A DNA stretch of 64,000 bases. It comes from Gari tellinella (Eukaryota > Mollusca > Bivalvia > Cardiida > Psammobiidae). The stretch lies in NCBI GenBank assembly GCA_922989275.2, contig OV277859.1, forward strand, positions 87,230,198 through 87,294,197. The letters are read 5' to 3'. The notes beneath the pieces are model-generated. The model made no database searches. It was not told the DNA's origin and saw only the letters and a program-made list of their open reading frames with translations. Shown here piece after piece: positions 21,362-32,585 of the stretch. The stretch's first letter is position 1; each line of letters begins with the position of its first letter. Made by a program: the position numbers and the translations under genes.

Positions 21362-21689
21362 ATAGAGAGTAGCTATCGTGTGCGATGGACATATGATAAA
21401 GGTGAAACATTCTATTGTAAACCAATTCTATTAGTATTACCGACTTAAATTTAACACGCAAAATGAAAGTAGAGAAAAAATCTCATTTTCATTCTCAGTT
21501 TAATCTTGTGTAAAAGGCATTCGATGGGATTCTCGAAAAAGATAACATTTTACTTTGGTTCCTTTGATATGATTTATTTTCATGTGTTGTATTACATGCA
21601 TTTTATTTTCCATAGAAACGCCATATGACGCATATTTCTATATGCAATTAGATTTAATGTATATTGTTAATTACAGATCATGAGATGGC

Positions 21690-21780
21690 AGCTAAACCAA
21701 GATAAAAATGACGTTTCAGTCGGAGCTTTCTGCCTTACTTTCATCATGCATTATGCAGTCACCTGCCTTGAATAATTATC
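21690..21780. mobile_element. Core-2 variant hairpin fragment
   Basis: GTCGGAGCTTTCTGCC, TTACTTTCATCATGC and GCAGTCACCTGCCTTG resemble the right arm of the CAGTAGAACC family. The left arm is gone. Confidence 0.4.
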
Positions 21781-21835
21781 GACACAAGTGCCAGATATTG
21801 GATAATGCACAGTTGGCTTAGAAGGCAAGAGTTAA

Positions 21836-22042
21836 CCCTTTCACTACCAAATTGTCCGTGTGTTTTTTACCCCTTCACCGTTTCATTGTCGTCTGCTTCA
21901 CTTTTATTGTTTGCAAGATCGTTTCAAAGTATGATTCAATGTTATATGACCTAAAACATCTCGATATGAGTGTCAAAAAGTTTGAATCCTGATCAGACGC
22001 CGTTTGCGAACGCGCTTTCAAGCGTCATTGAGAGTGAAAGGA
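21836..22042 (-). mobile_element. TTAA/core-1 MITE, hairpin arm deleted, back-to-back pair (left)
   Basis: TTAA at 21832-21835 and 22043-22046. The hairpin stops at GATCAGACGCCG and jumps to TTTGCGAACGCG, so one arm is missing. The second TTAA is shared with the next element, which lies in the opposite orientation. Confidence 0.88.
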
Positions 22043-22046
22043 TTAA

Positions 22047-22287
22047 CACTTTCACTTCCAATCGCGCTTCGAAGCGCGTTTGCAAACAGTTTGGATCCTA
22101 ATCAGACACCGCGTCACGCGGGGTCTGATCAAGATCCAAACTGTTTGACACTCGTTTTGAAATTTCTTCAGTCATACTGCCTTTTTTTTAAACTTTGAAA
22201 CGACATTGCAGACAACAAAAATGAACCAGACGAAAATGAAACGGTGAAGGGGTAAAAATCTCACGAAAATGTTGGCAGTGAAAGGCG
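22047..22287 (+). mobile_element. TTAA/core-1 MITE, back-to-back pair (right)
   Basis: 241 bp, complete, hairpin GATCAGACACCGCG / CGCGGGGTCTGATC. It ends GTTAA at 22287-22291. With its neighbour it forms a roughly 450-bp inverted repeat centred on a single TTAA. Confidence 0.9.
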
Positions 22288-22543
22288 TTAAGAATCCTTT
22301 GATAGTAAACAATGGACTGTGTGTGAGTTCTCTGAACAGCAAGTTTTCAATGTGTATACCAGCCGTTGATGTAATGTTTTCTTCAATTAAAAAGGGACTT
22401 ATTCCAGTCTGGGTTCTGTTTCACAAATCAAATTAAGTTTCAGACAGAACAGAGATTGTTTTTGCAAATTTTATTGTACAAACAATGTTTTATTGAAAAC
22501 CCAATTTCAAATTCACTCAAAAGAAAGCGTTGTTTTCCTTAAA

Positions 22544-22759
22544 CCCCTTCACTTCTATGATGTCATCAAGTTTAAAAAGTTGTCGTCTGCTTTTATTTCT
22601 CAAATTAAAGTTTTAGTAACATTCTATTTTGACCTAAAAAGTACTGAAATGAGTGTCAAATAGTTTGGATTCTGATCAAAAGCCGCGTGACGCGGCGCCT
22701 GATCAGAATCCGAACTGTTTGCAAATAATAATTGTACTCAGTGTAAGGCAATGAAGGGG
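22544..22759 (-). mobile_element. CCCCTTCAC-type TTAA MITE with core-1 hairpin
   Basis: TTAA at 22539-22542 and 22760-22763, ends CCCCTTCACTTC / GCAATGAAGGGG. The hairpin is GATTCTGATCAAAAGCCGCG / CGCGGCGCCTGATCAGAATC. Confidence 0.9.
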
Positions 22760-22763
22760 TTAA

Positions 22764-24318
22764 CGGTATTTACTATAGGAATAAACAACATCTTTTTGCG
22801 GTTCACGACGGTATATTTACATTCACCCTGTAAAGTCTTTATGTAATCCTATTAAAAATATGCGGTACATCTGTCGATGAACCTACACTTACAAAACTGG
22901 TTTTAGCCAGTTCGGATTTTGCCCGTGCTATTCGTGGACTTCTTCAAATAGACTACATCGGCCACTTAACACTAAGCTCCCATTAATCGACGGTCATATG
23001 ACACTAGCGGAGTGATACAGACCCATAGGTCGTTGCCATCGCGTTGCTATGTGTGTAAATGGGTTAAGAAAACAACCGCGACCTGTATTTTTAGAATGTG
23101 CTTTGGCAATAGATATTCAAGTTGCACTGTTATTTGTTTGCCTTGTAAGTCTTTTCCATTCACAGAGAGAAAGTTTACTGGAAAAAATCCTGAATTTTTA
23201 ATACAGTTAGAGTACATGTAGTTGGGACTACTTTCTCACCATATTTAGAAACTGGAATGGCTATTACATCGACATTACATCTATCAAACCTCTTTGACCG
23301 GTATATGATAAATTCTTATACAGAAAAAGAAATCTGGCCAATAAACACATTAAATTGACAAGACAGAAAATATAAATATAAGGAATAAACAACATCTCTT
23401 TGCCGCTCATGACGGTATGACTACATTAGCTTCGGGGGTAAATTTAACGAAAACGCTCTTCGGGCGTTTACGAAATTTACCCCCTGCGATAGGAATAAAC
23501 AACATATTTTTGACGTTCATGACGGTATGACTCCATTAGCTTCGCAGGGGGTAAATTTCGTAAACGCCTTTCGGGGGGTAAATTTAACGAAAAAGCCCTT
23601 CGGGCGTTTACGAAATTTACCCCCTGCGAAGCTAATGTAGTCATACCGTCATGAACGTCAAAAATATGTTGTTTATTCCTATAATGAATACATTGGCCTC
23701 GCAGGGGGTAAGTTTCGTAAACGCCCTTCGGGCGTTTACGATAAACTTACCCTGCGAAGCTGATATATTCATACCGCGTGAACGGCAAAAAGATGTTGTT
23801 TATTCCTGATATTTATATTTTTATTTTCTGTCTTGTCCATTTAATGTGTGATTTGACCAGATTTGTTTTTATGTATATAAATATATCATAAACCGGCCAA
23901 ATAGGTTTGACAGATGTAATCCTGGATGTTACAGCCATTCGATCTCTATAATATGCGGTATGAAAAGTAGTCCAAAATACATGTTTCGGAGTTGATTACA
24001 AAGTCAAGATTTTACTCAGTTAACCGTCGATGTGTGCTTAACGAACACTTATAAGACATTAAAAACAAACAATGCAACTTAAATATCTATTATTAAAGCA
24101 TATTTTAAAAAATCGGTCGCGCATGTTTATTTCAGCCTGATTACACTCCATAGCAACCATTAGCTGTTCGCTAGGTCGGTATCTCTCCGTGGCGGAGACT
24201 CCGCCCTCTTTCTAACTGGCTAGAACCAGTTTCGATTTGTAGGTTCATCGAGAATTGACCTGCATATTTTTAATACGATTACATAGAGACTTTACTGGGT
24301 GAATGTAAATATATGCAA
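22764..24318. mobile_element. Giant nested foldback element, 1.55 kb
   Basis: The outer arms (about 22810-23383 and 23808-24318) are inverted copies: TTTACATTCACCCTGTAAAG, GATGAACCTAC, CATCTGTCAAACCT-type and CATTAAATTGACAAGACAG segments recur on the right in mirror order. Between them sit three nested hairpins: a half unit at 23384-23488, a near-perfect 190-bp palindrome at 23490-23679 and a third at 23680-23807. Each nested unit opens AGGAATAAACAACAT and contains GTAAATTTCGTAAACGCCC around a CTTCGG loop. Reading frames in the arms (such as 23012-23221) are not conserved between arms, so no gene is called. Confidence 0.88.
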
Positions 24319-24610
24319 TTAGGAATTCAACGTGTTTCATTATGTATATGGGGTATCATTTTTCTAATTCACAACTCAGATACGGTATAGTTTATATTTA
24401 ACTTTAACAATATAATTATGATAAAGCTATTCTCTTGCAAACAAGCTGGATCTTAAATGCCAGAACGTTTCATTTAATGTCACGATCAGTTGTGTATATG
24501 TATTACCTTTGAAAGTAAACCTATTACAGTCTATCACTATTCTTGATTTGTGCGGACGTAGAGGTTCTAGTAGAAACAACCATAAGAATCTCCGTGTTCT
24601 ATAGTAGTTA

Positions 24611-25306
24611 CAGTATAACCTGTCTTATCCGACACCTTGTTAAAGACATTTTCTCAGTCCTTTGATGGACTAGCCCCAAAGGTTCTCGATAGGCGTGAAA
24701 GTAACGGTAAAGCAGTGGTAAAGTGTGCACAGCCAATGTTACCAATCTAAAGTTGTCTAGAGAGACCCTGGCATACTCACACTCAAGCGTTGTTTCAACG
24801 GGTTTTACTATCCAAACTATCAAATATATGATGCAGGCCTCACATGAAACGCCTCAATGATTTACAGTAATAAAAAGTAAGCATAAAAATCATGAGTTTT
24901 GCAAAGAAATTGCCAGGCTAGGTAGTATCGCCGAAAGAAGGTCAGGAAATGTCTTGATGCCAAAAACCTGCTTTATCTGTCAATGATTGTCAGAAAAATG
25001 TCAAATGCCATACAGTTGACATTCTCTAACTCAAACACGTTTAATTCGAGCTAACCAGTATTTCTTTTGATTTATTTCTATATTTTGAGCTCGCTTTAGT
25101 GTAACATACCCGTATTTCAAAGTTAAAACGTGACAAAACAATAATTTAACTTTGAAATATATGTATGTTCCACTAAAGCATGTTTGAAATATCTAATTTC
25201 AGCTGTATATCTAAAAACCTGCTTTAACCGACACACTGCTTTATTCGACAGCACCAGTTGGTACCGAATTTACAGAAGGATGTCGGGGATAAGGCTGGTT
25301 ATACTG
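24611..25306. mobile_element. Pogo/Tigger-like non-autonomous element, 696 bp
   Basis: CAGTATAACCTGTCTTATCC at the left is inverted as GGATAAGGCTGGTTATACTG at the right (17 of 20 match) with TA outside both. CAGTATAA-type ends and TA targets are typical of pogo elements. Inside, 25015-25200 carries a diverged CGAGCTC..CAAAGTTA segment related to 20181. The 71-codon minus frame at 24608-24823 crosses the terminal repeat and is not a transposase. Confidence 0.75.
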
Positions 25307-25332
25307 TACAACTATATTGTAGTCAGCCTTAA

Positions 25333-25538
25333 CCCTTAGCCCGCCAAATAAAATGTCGTCTGCTATATTTCTCGTCTGCTTCAAGTTTCAAAGTGCTTCA
25401 AAGTTGCTCAAAATTGCTGAAAATGTTGTCCGAGTGTCAAACAGCTTGGATCCGGATCAGACGCCGAGTTACTCGGCGTCTCATCCGGATCCAAGCTGTT
25501 TGCATATGGAGCTATAGTTGTGCCTGGCAGGCTAAGGG
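25333..25538 (-). mobile_element. TTAACCCTTAGCCCGCC MITE with core-1 hairpin
   Basis: 206 bp, ends CCCTTAGCCCGCC / GGCAGGCTAAGGG, TTAA at 25329-25332 and 25539-25542. The hairpin CTTGGATCCGGATCAGACGC is mirrored with matched changes in the other arm (CATCCGGATCCAAG). Confidence 0.92.
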
Positions 25539-25542
25539 TTAA

Positions 25543-25791
25543 ATCCTATTACCCCATAAAAACGCACTTTTACGCCTTTTATGTATCCCTCCACGGACGA
25601 AAATAGTTGCAATTTATACAGTCATGAATATGTATCATAAGAAATATGTTTTATATTGTAGCAGATTGTAGCTTAAAGCAGGCTGAAAGTAAAGCATAAT
25701 GCGCCTTAAGGCGCATACTGCTTTACTTCCAACCTGCTTTAAGTGGTAACCTTTTCTTCAAAACAAGAAGCAGGCTATGGGGTCATGGGTT
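25543..25791 (-). mobile_element. TTAA/core-2 MITE sharing its TTAA with the previous element
   Basis: 249 bp, apex AATGCGCCTTAAGGCGCATA, right TTAA at 25792-25795. There is only one TTAA between this core-2 element and the core-1 element on its left. Confidence 0.92.
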
Positions 25792-26114
25792 TTAAGCGAC
25801 TCTTAAACTAAGCCTTACGTATAGTTGGTTTTTAAAAACACGTTGCAGCTGATTGTAGGGCAATTATAGTACAGAGCACTCCGGTATGAGCTTCAATAAG
25901 CAACCACTTTATCTCTAATGAGAATTGCACTGCACGAGTTTGTCAAGATAAAGCATTGCAATTCATGTTTGTCAAGTTATTAGTTTAAACAATATTTTCA
26001 TTCAGAGAAAAGGACTGGACAACAGGCAAAGCCTATGCGAAACCTCTCCAAATATCATTGACATATCATAACCTACTGATATTATCACGAACTTCTTGAA
26101 CTGAATTGAAACTA

Positions 26115-26470
26115 CAGTGTTACCTCCCTACAACGGCCCTCCCAACAACGAGTCCCTCCTTACAACGACCCTTGTCGCAGTTCCGGCAACAGGACAGTTA
26201 TGTCCAACCTTTTCGCGGCTGCATTATCGTCTGCTTAAAATTGTCGTCTGCTGTTTTCTCAAAGTTACATAATAGACATTTTGACAGTAGAAACTTAATG
26301 CCCAGTGACAAACAGCTTGAATCCAGATCAGACGCCGCGTGACGCGGCGTCTGATCTGGATTCAAGCTGTTTGCAAATGTAAGCCAAGTTCCCGCCCTAT
26401 AACGACTCCCTCCGAACAAGGCACACTACTTTGGTCATCCATTTGGTGTCGTTGTAGAGAGGGAATGCTG
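26115..26470 (+). mobile_element. TA-flanked CAGTGTTACCTCCC MITE with core-1 hairpin
   Basis: 356 bp with clean TA on both sides. The perfect hairpin CAGCTTGAATCCAGATCAGA, apex CGCCGCGTGACGCGGCG, mirrors exactly. It is the best-preserved copy of its family in the window. Confidence 0.95.
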
Positions 26471-26490
26471 TAGCTGTGTATTTTGTTTTT

Positions 26491-27909
26491 AGCTCGCCTG
26501 GACGAAGTACAAGACGAGCTATTGCAATACCCCCGGTGTAGTCGTCGTCGTTGTCGTTGTCGTCGTCGTCGGCGTCGTCGTGAACGGCGTAAACAATTTT
26601 AAGAAAATGTCTATAACTTCTATGTCCCTTGAGGTATTGCTTTCATAGTTGGTATGTATGTGTATATGGACAAGAGCTTTACATGCACAGAAAAATTTAG
26701 ACCCCTGTGACCTTGACCTTGAACTTAGGGCCTGTGTTTAGGTTTCGAAATCTGTGTTTAGGTTTTAGAAAAATGCCTTTAACTTATATGTCCTTTGAGG
26801 TATTGCTTTCATAGTTCGTATGTATGTGTATATGGACAAAACACCTACATGCATAGAACATTGTAGACCCCTGTGACCTTGACCTTGAACTTAGGGCCTG
26901 TGTTTAGGTTTCGAAATCTGCGTTTAGGTGTCGAAAATGCCTTTAACTTCTATATCCTTTGAGGTATTGCTTTCATAGTTGGTATGTGTGTGTATATGGA
27001 CAAGACATTTCCATCCACAGATAAATTTGGACCCTTGTGACCTTGACCTTGAACTTAGAGTCTGTGTTTAGGTTTTGAAAAATGCCTTTTACTTCTATGT
27101 CCCTTGAGGTATTGCTTTCATAGTTGGTATATGTTTGTATATGGACAAGATCTTTCCAGGCATGCAAAATTTTGGAGCCCTCTGACCTTGACCTTGAACT
27201 TAGGACCCGCGTTTAGGTTTCAAAATCTGCGTTTAGGTTTCGAAAAATGCCTTTAACTTCTATGTCCCTTGAGGTATTGCTTTCATAGTTGGTTTATGTG
27301 TGTATATGGACAAGACCTTTCCATGCACAGCAAAATTTAGACGCCTGTGACCTTGAACTTAAGGCCCATGTTTAGGTTTCGAAATCTGTGTTTTGGTTTC
27401 TCAAAATATTTATAACTCCTATGTCCATTGAAATATTCCTTTCATATTCAGTTTGCATGTGTATATGGACAAGATATTTCCTTGCATGCAAAATGTTTGA
27501 GCCCTCTGACCTTGACCTTGAACTTTGGACCCGCGTTTAGGTTTCAAAGTCTGCGTTTAGGTTTCTCAAAATTTCTTTAACTCATATATCCATTGAGATA
27601 TTTCTTTCATATTTGGCATGCATGTGTATATGGACAAGACCTTTCCATACATGCAAAAACAATCCCAGTGTCCTTGATCTTGAACTAAGGTCGCGAAAGG
27701 TTTTAGGTTTCGAAATCTGCGTTTAGGTTTAAAAAATGCTTATAATTCCTATGTCCCTTGAGGTGTTATTTTCATATTTGATTTGCATGTGTATATGAAC
27801 AAGACCTTTCCATGCAGGCAAAAAGGTTGACCTCTGTGACCCTGAGTGTGCTTTTAAGTTTCTAAAGGTGCCGGTGGCGAGCTTTGTTGTCTCTCTGACA
27901 ACTCTTGTT
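26491..27909 (+). repeat. Eight-unit tandem array, about 164 bp per unit
   Basis: It begins AGCTCGCCTGGACGAAG with a (GTC) run at 26537-26580 and ends GGCGAGCTTTGTTGTC..CAACTCTTG, a boundary layout common in molluscs. Units carry TGACCTTGACCTTGAACTT at about 26708, 26874, 27038, 27183, 27507, reduced forms at 27348, 27669 and 27837, plus TATGTCCCTTGAGGTATTGC and GTGTATATGGACAAGAC. The 15-mer contains two head-to-tail AGGTCA half-sites on the minus strand. No conserved reading frame crosses the units. Confidence 0.88.
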
Positions 27910-28343
27910 AATTTACTGATTATGTATGATGCACATCAATTGTCAAACAAAACTACAAAGGTATTTACGCCAATGGTAATTATTCTCGTCTTCTACTTGT
28001 ATTTTCAATATTAGTATGTAGCGCCAATGGAAACAAAAGCAATCATCGTTCTATAAAACCTTTATTTATGTCTGATAACAGTCTCCTTTTTAAATCTTTG
28101 TTTTTTTATCGTGTCACCGACGAAACTTAGATTACCTCTGGCCATACATATGTGTTTGGCAAAATGAAACTAAGCAACTGGAATGGATTAAATACTTACT
28201 ATTATATACGTTTTTAGATTCTAATACAGCATATTTCCATAAATCGTTAAATGTATAGTTTAAGCGCGTTTGGTAATCGTTTTGTGTTGCCTTCCTGTTT
28301 TGGAAGGTCATCTTAAATGAAAATGTCTCCTATATTTATGAAT
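27910..28343. other. No feature recognised
   Basis: AT-rich sequence between the tandem array and the next foldback. Confidence 0.4.
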
Positions 28344-28503
28344 AAGAAACGATCTGATTTCTTTCGGTGTTTAAGCGAAATCAAACGACCGAAAGTTATC
28401 GACAAATTCCATGAATCGCGCTAGCGCGATTCCTGGTTCATTTGTAGATAATTTTCGGTCGATTATTTTGCTTAAACGCCGGGAAATATCAGTTCTTTTC
28501 TTA
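28344..28503. mobile_element. 160-bp palindromic foldback element
   Basis: AAGAAACGATCTGATTTCTT, GTGTTTAAGC and GACCGAAAGTTATC are mirrored on the right. The apex is GAATCGCGCTAGCGCGATTC, a perfect 20-bp palindrome. Confidence 0.85.
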
Positions 28504-28979
28504 TATTTACATTATATTTGCTGAAGTTGCTCATATTAAATGAACATTTTATTAGTATGCACGTATGCATATATGTATGTTTAATCCATATTAAAGGTTG
28601 TTAACACGAATAATGTGTACCCATATTGGAATAGCCATACTGAAGTTGTGTACATTTGAACGCAACTAAATAAGTTCCTTTTAAACATTAACGTCATCAG
28701 GTTGACAGTTTGGCGTGAAAATATGCTAATTTGACCTTATTTTGAACGACGTCATTTTCAAAATAGGATAAATACATTGATTAGTTTTGTCATAAAAATG
28801 CAGATAGATGCTGTTTATAAGGTACATGTATTTCAATTTTCTTGAAATGCATCTCATCAGGGCATAAATTAGCTCTAGAATGACTCTATGGAAGCCTTTG
28901 TAACGTTGAAACTGATCAGGATATTAATGTTGACAATCTTCGTGTCTCGTAAATGTTCTAAACTATCATTTGTTTGATT

Positions 28980-29100
28980 TATACTGAAATTCCTATCAGC
29001 AAATAGTGCAGACTTTGATCAGACGCCGCATGATGCGGCGTCTGATCAGAGTCTACACTGTTTGCTTATGCCCCGTATACTATTAAGTTTCTCCCCTAAG
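28980..29100. mobile_element. CAAATAGTGCAGAC element with core-1 apex
   Basis: The hairpin GCAGACTTTGATCAGACGCC, apex GCATGATGC, mirrors as GGCGTCTGATCAGAGTCTAC. Outer flanks ATTCCTATCAGC and GCCCCGTATACTATT match fragments at 8353 and 18540. Same family as 62560. Confidence 0.8.
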
Positions 29101-30163
29101 CATGTCGGCTTTTGTGCACGTCATCGGCCAAAGTGTCAAGGTTGTTTTATGATTTGTACTGCAGACTGAAAGCCTATTTGGACAAATGTAATTACTGAAA
29201 CGTGCCTTTAAACTGAACAGCTAACATACCTTAGATGGCTTCGATGTAATACCATCGCTTGTGTACGTGTGTGACCGTGACCTATGTCATTAGGACATGG
29301 CCTATATTTAAACCAGTGAATAGAGGTGTCGGAAAACAGTGCTGCTGAACGCTTGAATCATTCCTGAAACTGCTATAGAAGTTCTTCTAATACAGTTCTC
29401 CGGCATTAACCTGCAAACATTTTATCAACCTGTTATTTAAAATATTTATACGCCGCTGTTTACTGCAAAACCTTAATGAGCCCTGTCCATTATTTCTCAG
29501 TCATAAATACTAATTATGTGCCTAAAAGACTTTTTGGAGGTGACGTCGAACCCTTGGCGGCTTAATAGGGTGTGTATGTTTGCCTCGGCTTTTGTTAAAG
29601 TCAGTTTTAAAGACCGATAATACATACTAGTATCATTGTTAATAGTCGCGAAACGCAAAAATGAATAAAATGACATGAGAGTGGTGCAATGACCAGAGAG
29701 TGCTTCGTTTCCGACAACAAATATTGTATGTACTGAATCCGTGCACAATTTGAATGATAACGAATATTGACCTAGATAAGCGTCTGCTTAGTTCAATACA
29801 AATTGAGCTTTGAACATGTCTGAAAAAAAAACCATGCGGTATAGGAAAGTGTTGCGATACTTCAGTGTACGTCCTTAAAACGTCTGTTACTAGTATGACC
29901 CACAAGAACAGTTGTACGGTTAACAAAACAATATACATATACACCATAGTTGGTACTGGTTTGTCCATAACATACATTTCATCATCATTTACGAAAAATC
30001 TTTTCCAGCATCAATAAAATAGCTTTGATTTATAGATCGTCAGGAAAATATCTTGCAAGAAAAGTATGATTTATTTTCCGGTGTTTTATCAAGTAATTTA
30101 GCTGTGGTAATGTTGAACTGTATTACTTGTAACAATTTACTATAATTCTAATGTACAACCTCC
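29101..30163. other. No gene recognised
   Basis: Two overlapping minus-strand frames (29497-29748 and 29639-29977, the latter 112 codons with a hydrophobic stretch near its start) have no recognisable domain and are in conflicting frames. I treat them as chance. Confidence 0.35.
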
Positions 30164-30372
30164 GCCCCTTCACTGCCTTACTCATTGTGCTATGGCTATC
30201 CGCAAACAGTTTGGATCTTAATCAGACACCGCCTTAGGCGGTGTCTGATTAGGATCCATACTGTTTGGCACTCATTACGATATCAATTTAGTCAATTCAC
30301 ATTAACGCTAAATTTGAGAAATAAAAGCAGATGGAAATTGTTTAAAGCAGATGAAGCAAATGCAACGAAGGG
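30164..30372 (+). mobile_element. CCCCTTCAC-type TTAA MITE with core-1 hairpin
   Basis: The hairpin TTAATCAGACACCGCC / GGCGGTGTCTGATTA differs from the family at three positions, each matched in the other arm. The right TTAA is at 30373-30376 after GAAGGG; the left flank has decayed. Confidence 0.85.
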
Positions 30373-30721
30373 TTAAAACTCTGTTCAAGCATTGTACTTG
30401 GGTTGATTGTGCACTTCGAAATATTAATTGGAAGGCGTAAAATCGGCATTTTATCAAGTTTTCGCATTCAAATAACTAACAATATCATGCAAATGGACTC
30501 CAAGCAGTTTACAACTTAAACATAGAATAGTGGAGTATTGCAAGGAGTACTTGTTTGATATATTTGCCAAACACGAATAAATTCTGTAGTTCCTGACAGG
30601 TTAACACCGGGAATAAATAGATGGATTAAAGTGGATTGGTTGTGAATTAATTCTAAATAAAGCACGTTATGCAGTTTTCGTCTAAAGAACTTTTCACTTG
30701 CAGCTTTCGTTTATTGGATGA

Positions 30722-30830
30722 GATTACATCAAAGAATAAAGCAGTTTGGGCAGAAAAAAGACGCCAAGTTACTCGTCTTAATGGAGTCGAAACTGTTTGA
30801 CACTCTGTGGGTACTTTACAAACGGAATAA
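30722..30830. mobile_element. Decayed core-1 hairpin
   Basis: AAAGCAGTTTGGGCAG, GACGCCAAGTTACTCGTC and CGAAACTGTTTGACACTC remain. A 119-codon minus frame (30653-31012) runs across it and is an artefact of the repeat. Confidence 0.5.
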
Positions 30831-31173
30831 AGCGAGATTAATAAAACTGTAGACAATAATGTTTGAAAATATTTATGTATAGCATGGTGACAGTTAAATA
30901 CCAATGGGGATTTCGAATAATTCTTACTTGAACACGGAAAGGAAATACACCATAAGCATGCATAGTATAAACAAGATTGCAATAATTGAGTCTTATTTAC
31001 AGATATAAGCAAGTTTTGTTGAGGAGATAGAACTTCGTAATATAAATATAGGCTATACTGTTGTTAAGTTGATTATCTTTATTTTCTTTATTTTCCCTTT
31101 TAGTCATACTGTGTTGTCTTATACTAGCCAAGATTACATGGATAGATTAGTGGTGGACTGTGTAGCAGGAATA

Positions 31174-31405
31174 CAGTGGAGAACACGTTACTTTTTCCTG
31201 TTTAAACGCAAATGAATCGCAAAAACATTGCAATTAGATGTAGATCTAAAAAGGTCAACTTCTTGAAAGATCTGGCTATTTATTCTATCCGAGTGACAAA
31301 CAATGTGGGGCCTTATCAGACGCCGGGTTACCCGGTGTCTGATTTGTTCCCGAACTGTTTGAAATGGACATTGCAGTTTTGGAAAGAATAACGTCTTCTC
31401 AACTC
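31174..31405 (-). mobile_element. CAGTGGAGAA MITE, reverse orientation, decayed
   Basis: CAGTGGAGAACACGTTAC after TA, then GTTTAAACGCAAATG. The core is GACGCCGGGTTACCCGGTGTC. The right end is mutated to CTCAACTCTAAG. Confidence 0.8.
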
Positions 31406-32060
31406 TAAGACTAAATAAAAGCTAGAATTGTTTAAGCAATCAAAGTTCTTTCGACATAGAATTAAAAGTTAAAAATATTACCCGATTTTGTAAAACAAAA
31501 AACATAAAAAAAACACGAAATTGATTCATTTCAAGAATATTTCTGGAAATATGCAAGTCAAATATTAAGCGTCCGTTTTTAATGAAACATGTAAAACATC
31601 ACGAAAATGGGTTGTTGGTGCATAGTAATAGGGGAAGGGCCGAATCCAATGTTGTAAGAACTTGTATCCCAATCCCATTTCTTTGTATATATTGAAATAA
31701 AATATGTTTAAACTAAGCCAACATAGTAGCTGTACTACTACTGATTTAAAATGTGTTTATTTTGCCCTTGGCACAGTTTTCACAGTCGCTTTATAATACA
31801 GTATCTGATTTTCATTTGCAAATAAATCTATTTACCATTTTGATTGTTATGTCATTATTGGGAAGGCTCCTTGTCTGGCCTTACACTTAACCCTTTCTGT
31901 GTTGGACTTACATGCAATTACGTGAACTATTCCATTCTCGAACAAACCCAGTGTACATGTAATTTGAATTTAGGGGTGTGTTTTAGAAAATATTTCAGTA
32001 AAAACAATGGTAAAACAAACAATACAGTCCGTGGTCAGAAGGTTCATCAGGTACAGTGAT
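31406..32060. other. No feature recognised
   Basis: AT-rich sequence with a 71-codon frame at 31844-32059 of no recognisable kind. Confidence 0.4.
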
Positions 32061-32064
32061 GTAA

Positions 32065-32282
32065 TTAACGCAAACACTGTTTCTAGTGTTGAAAATAGGT
32101 GAATACTCAAAGCAGGTTGTAAGTAAAGCAGAATGCGCCTTTCAGTCTGCTCAAAGCTACCATGTCCTAGGATATAGAATATATTTATTATGGTGCATAT
32201 TCATGACTGTATAAGTTTGAAAAAAAAATCTTCAGTTGCGGAATTAAATAGAGACGTAAAAAGGCGTACTAATGGGATAATA
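32065..32282 (+). mobile_element. Core-2 MITE with half the hairpin deleted
   Basis: AAAGCAGGTTGTAAGTAAAG, AGAATGCGCC, then directly TTTCAGTCTGC: the GCGCATTCTGC arm is absent. The right half keeps CATATTCATGACTGTATAAG. The TTAA flanks are not intact. Confidence 0.8.
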
Positions 32283-32585
32283 CATTAAATCAGTTAGATA
32301 GTGTATTGTAATATGAGCGAACATATATTGGTTTCAGGTATTGAGAGGTTTAAACAAAATGTTCCTATATTGTTTCTCCTGCAAGTTAATCTTACGGTGT
32401 GTCTTTTTAACATAATAAAACTATGCACACCAAGTTAAAATTCAGTAAAGACGTGCTGTAAAATTTCATTTCGACACAGGAAGTTCATTAAACCAAATTA
32501 AAAGCAATGCTGCCAGATTCTAAATGTTTATGAGTTCATTGTCAGGTTTATGTTTTCATCAGTCATATAAAAAGTGTTGAATTGT

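Noticed and set aside
24608..24823. 71-codon minus ORF as a pogo transposase fragment
   Set aside because: It reads through the terminal repeat and lacks a DDE motif or helix-turn-helix.
29639..29977. 112-codon minus-strand ORF with hydrophobic start
   Set aside because: It overlaps another frame of the same strand, has no recognisable family, and lies in AT-rich sequence where hydrophobic codons arise by chance.
30653..31012. 119-codon minus-strand ORF
   Set aside because: It runs through a decayed core-1 hairpin, with no domain, signal or codon pattern supporting a protein.
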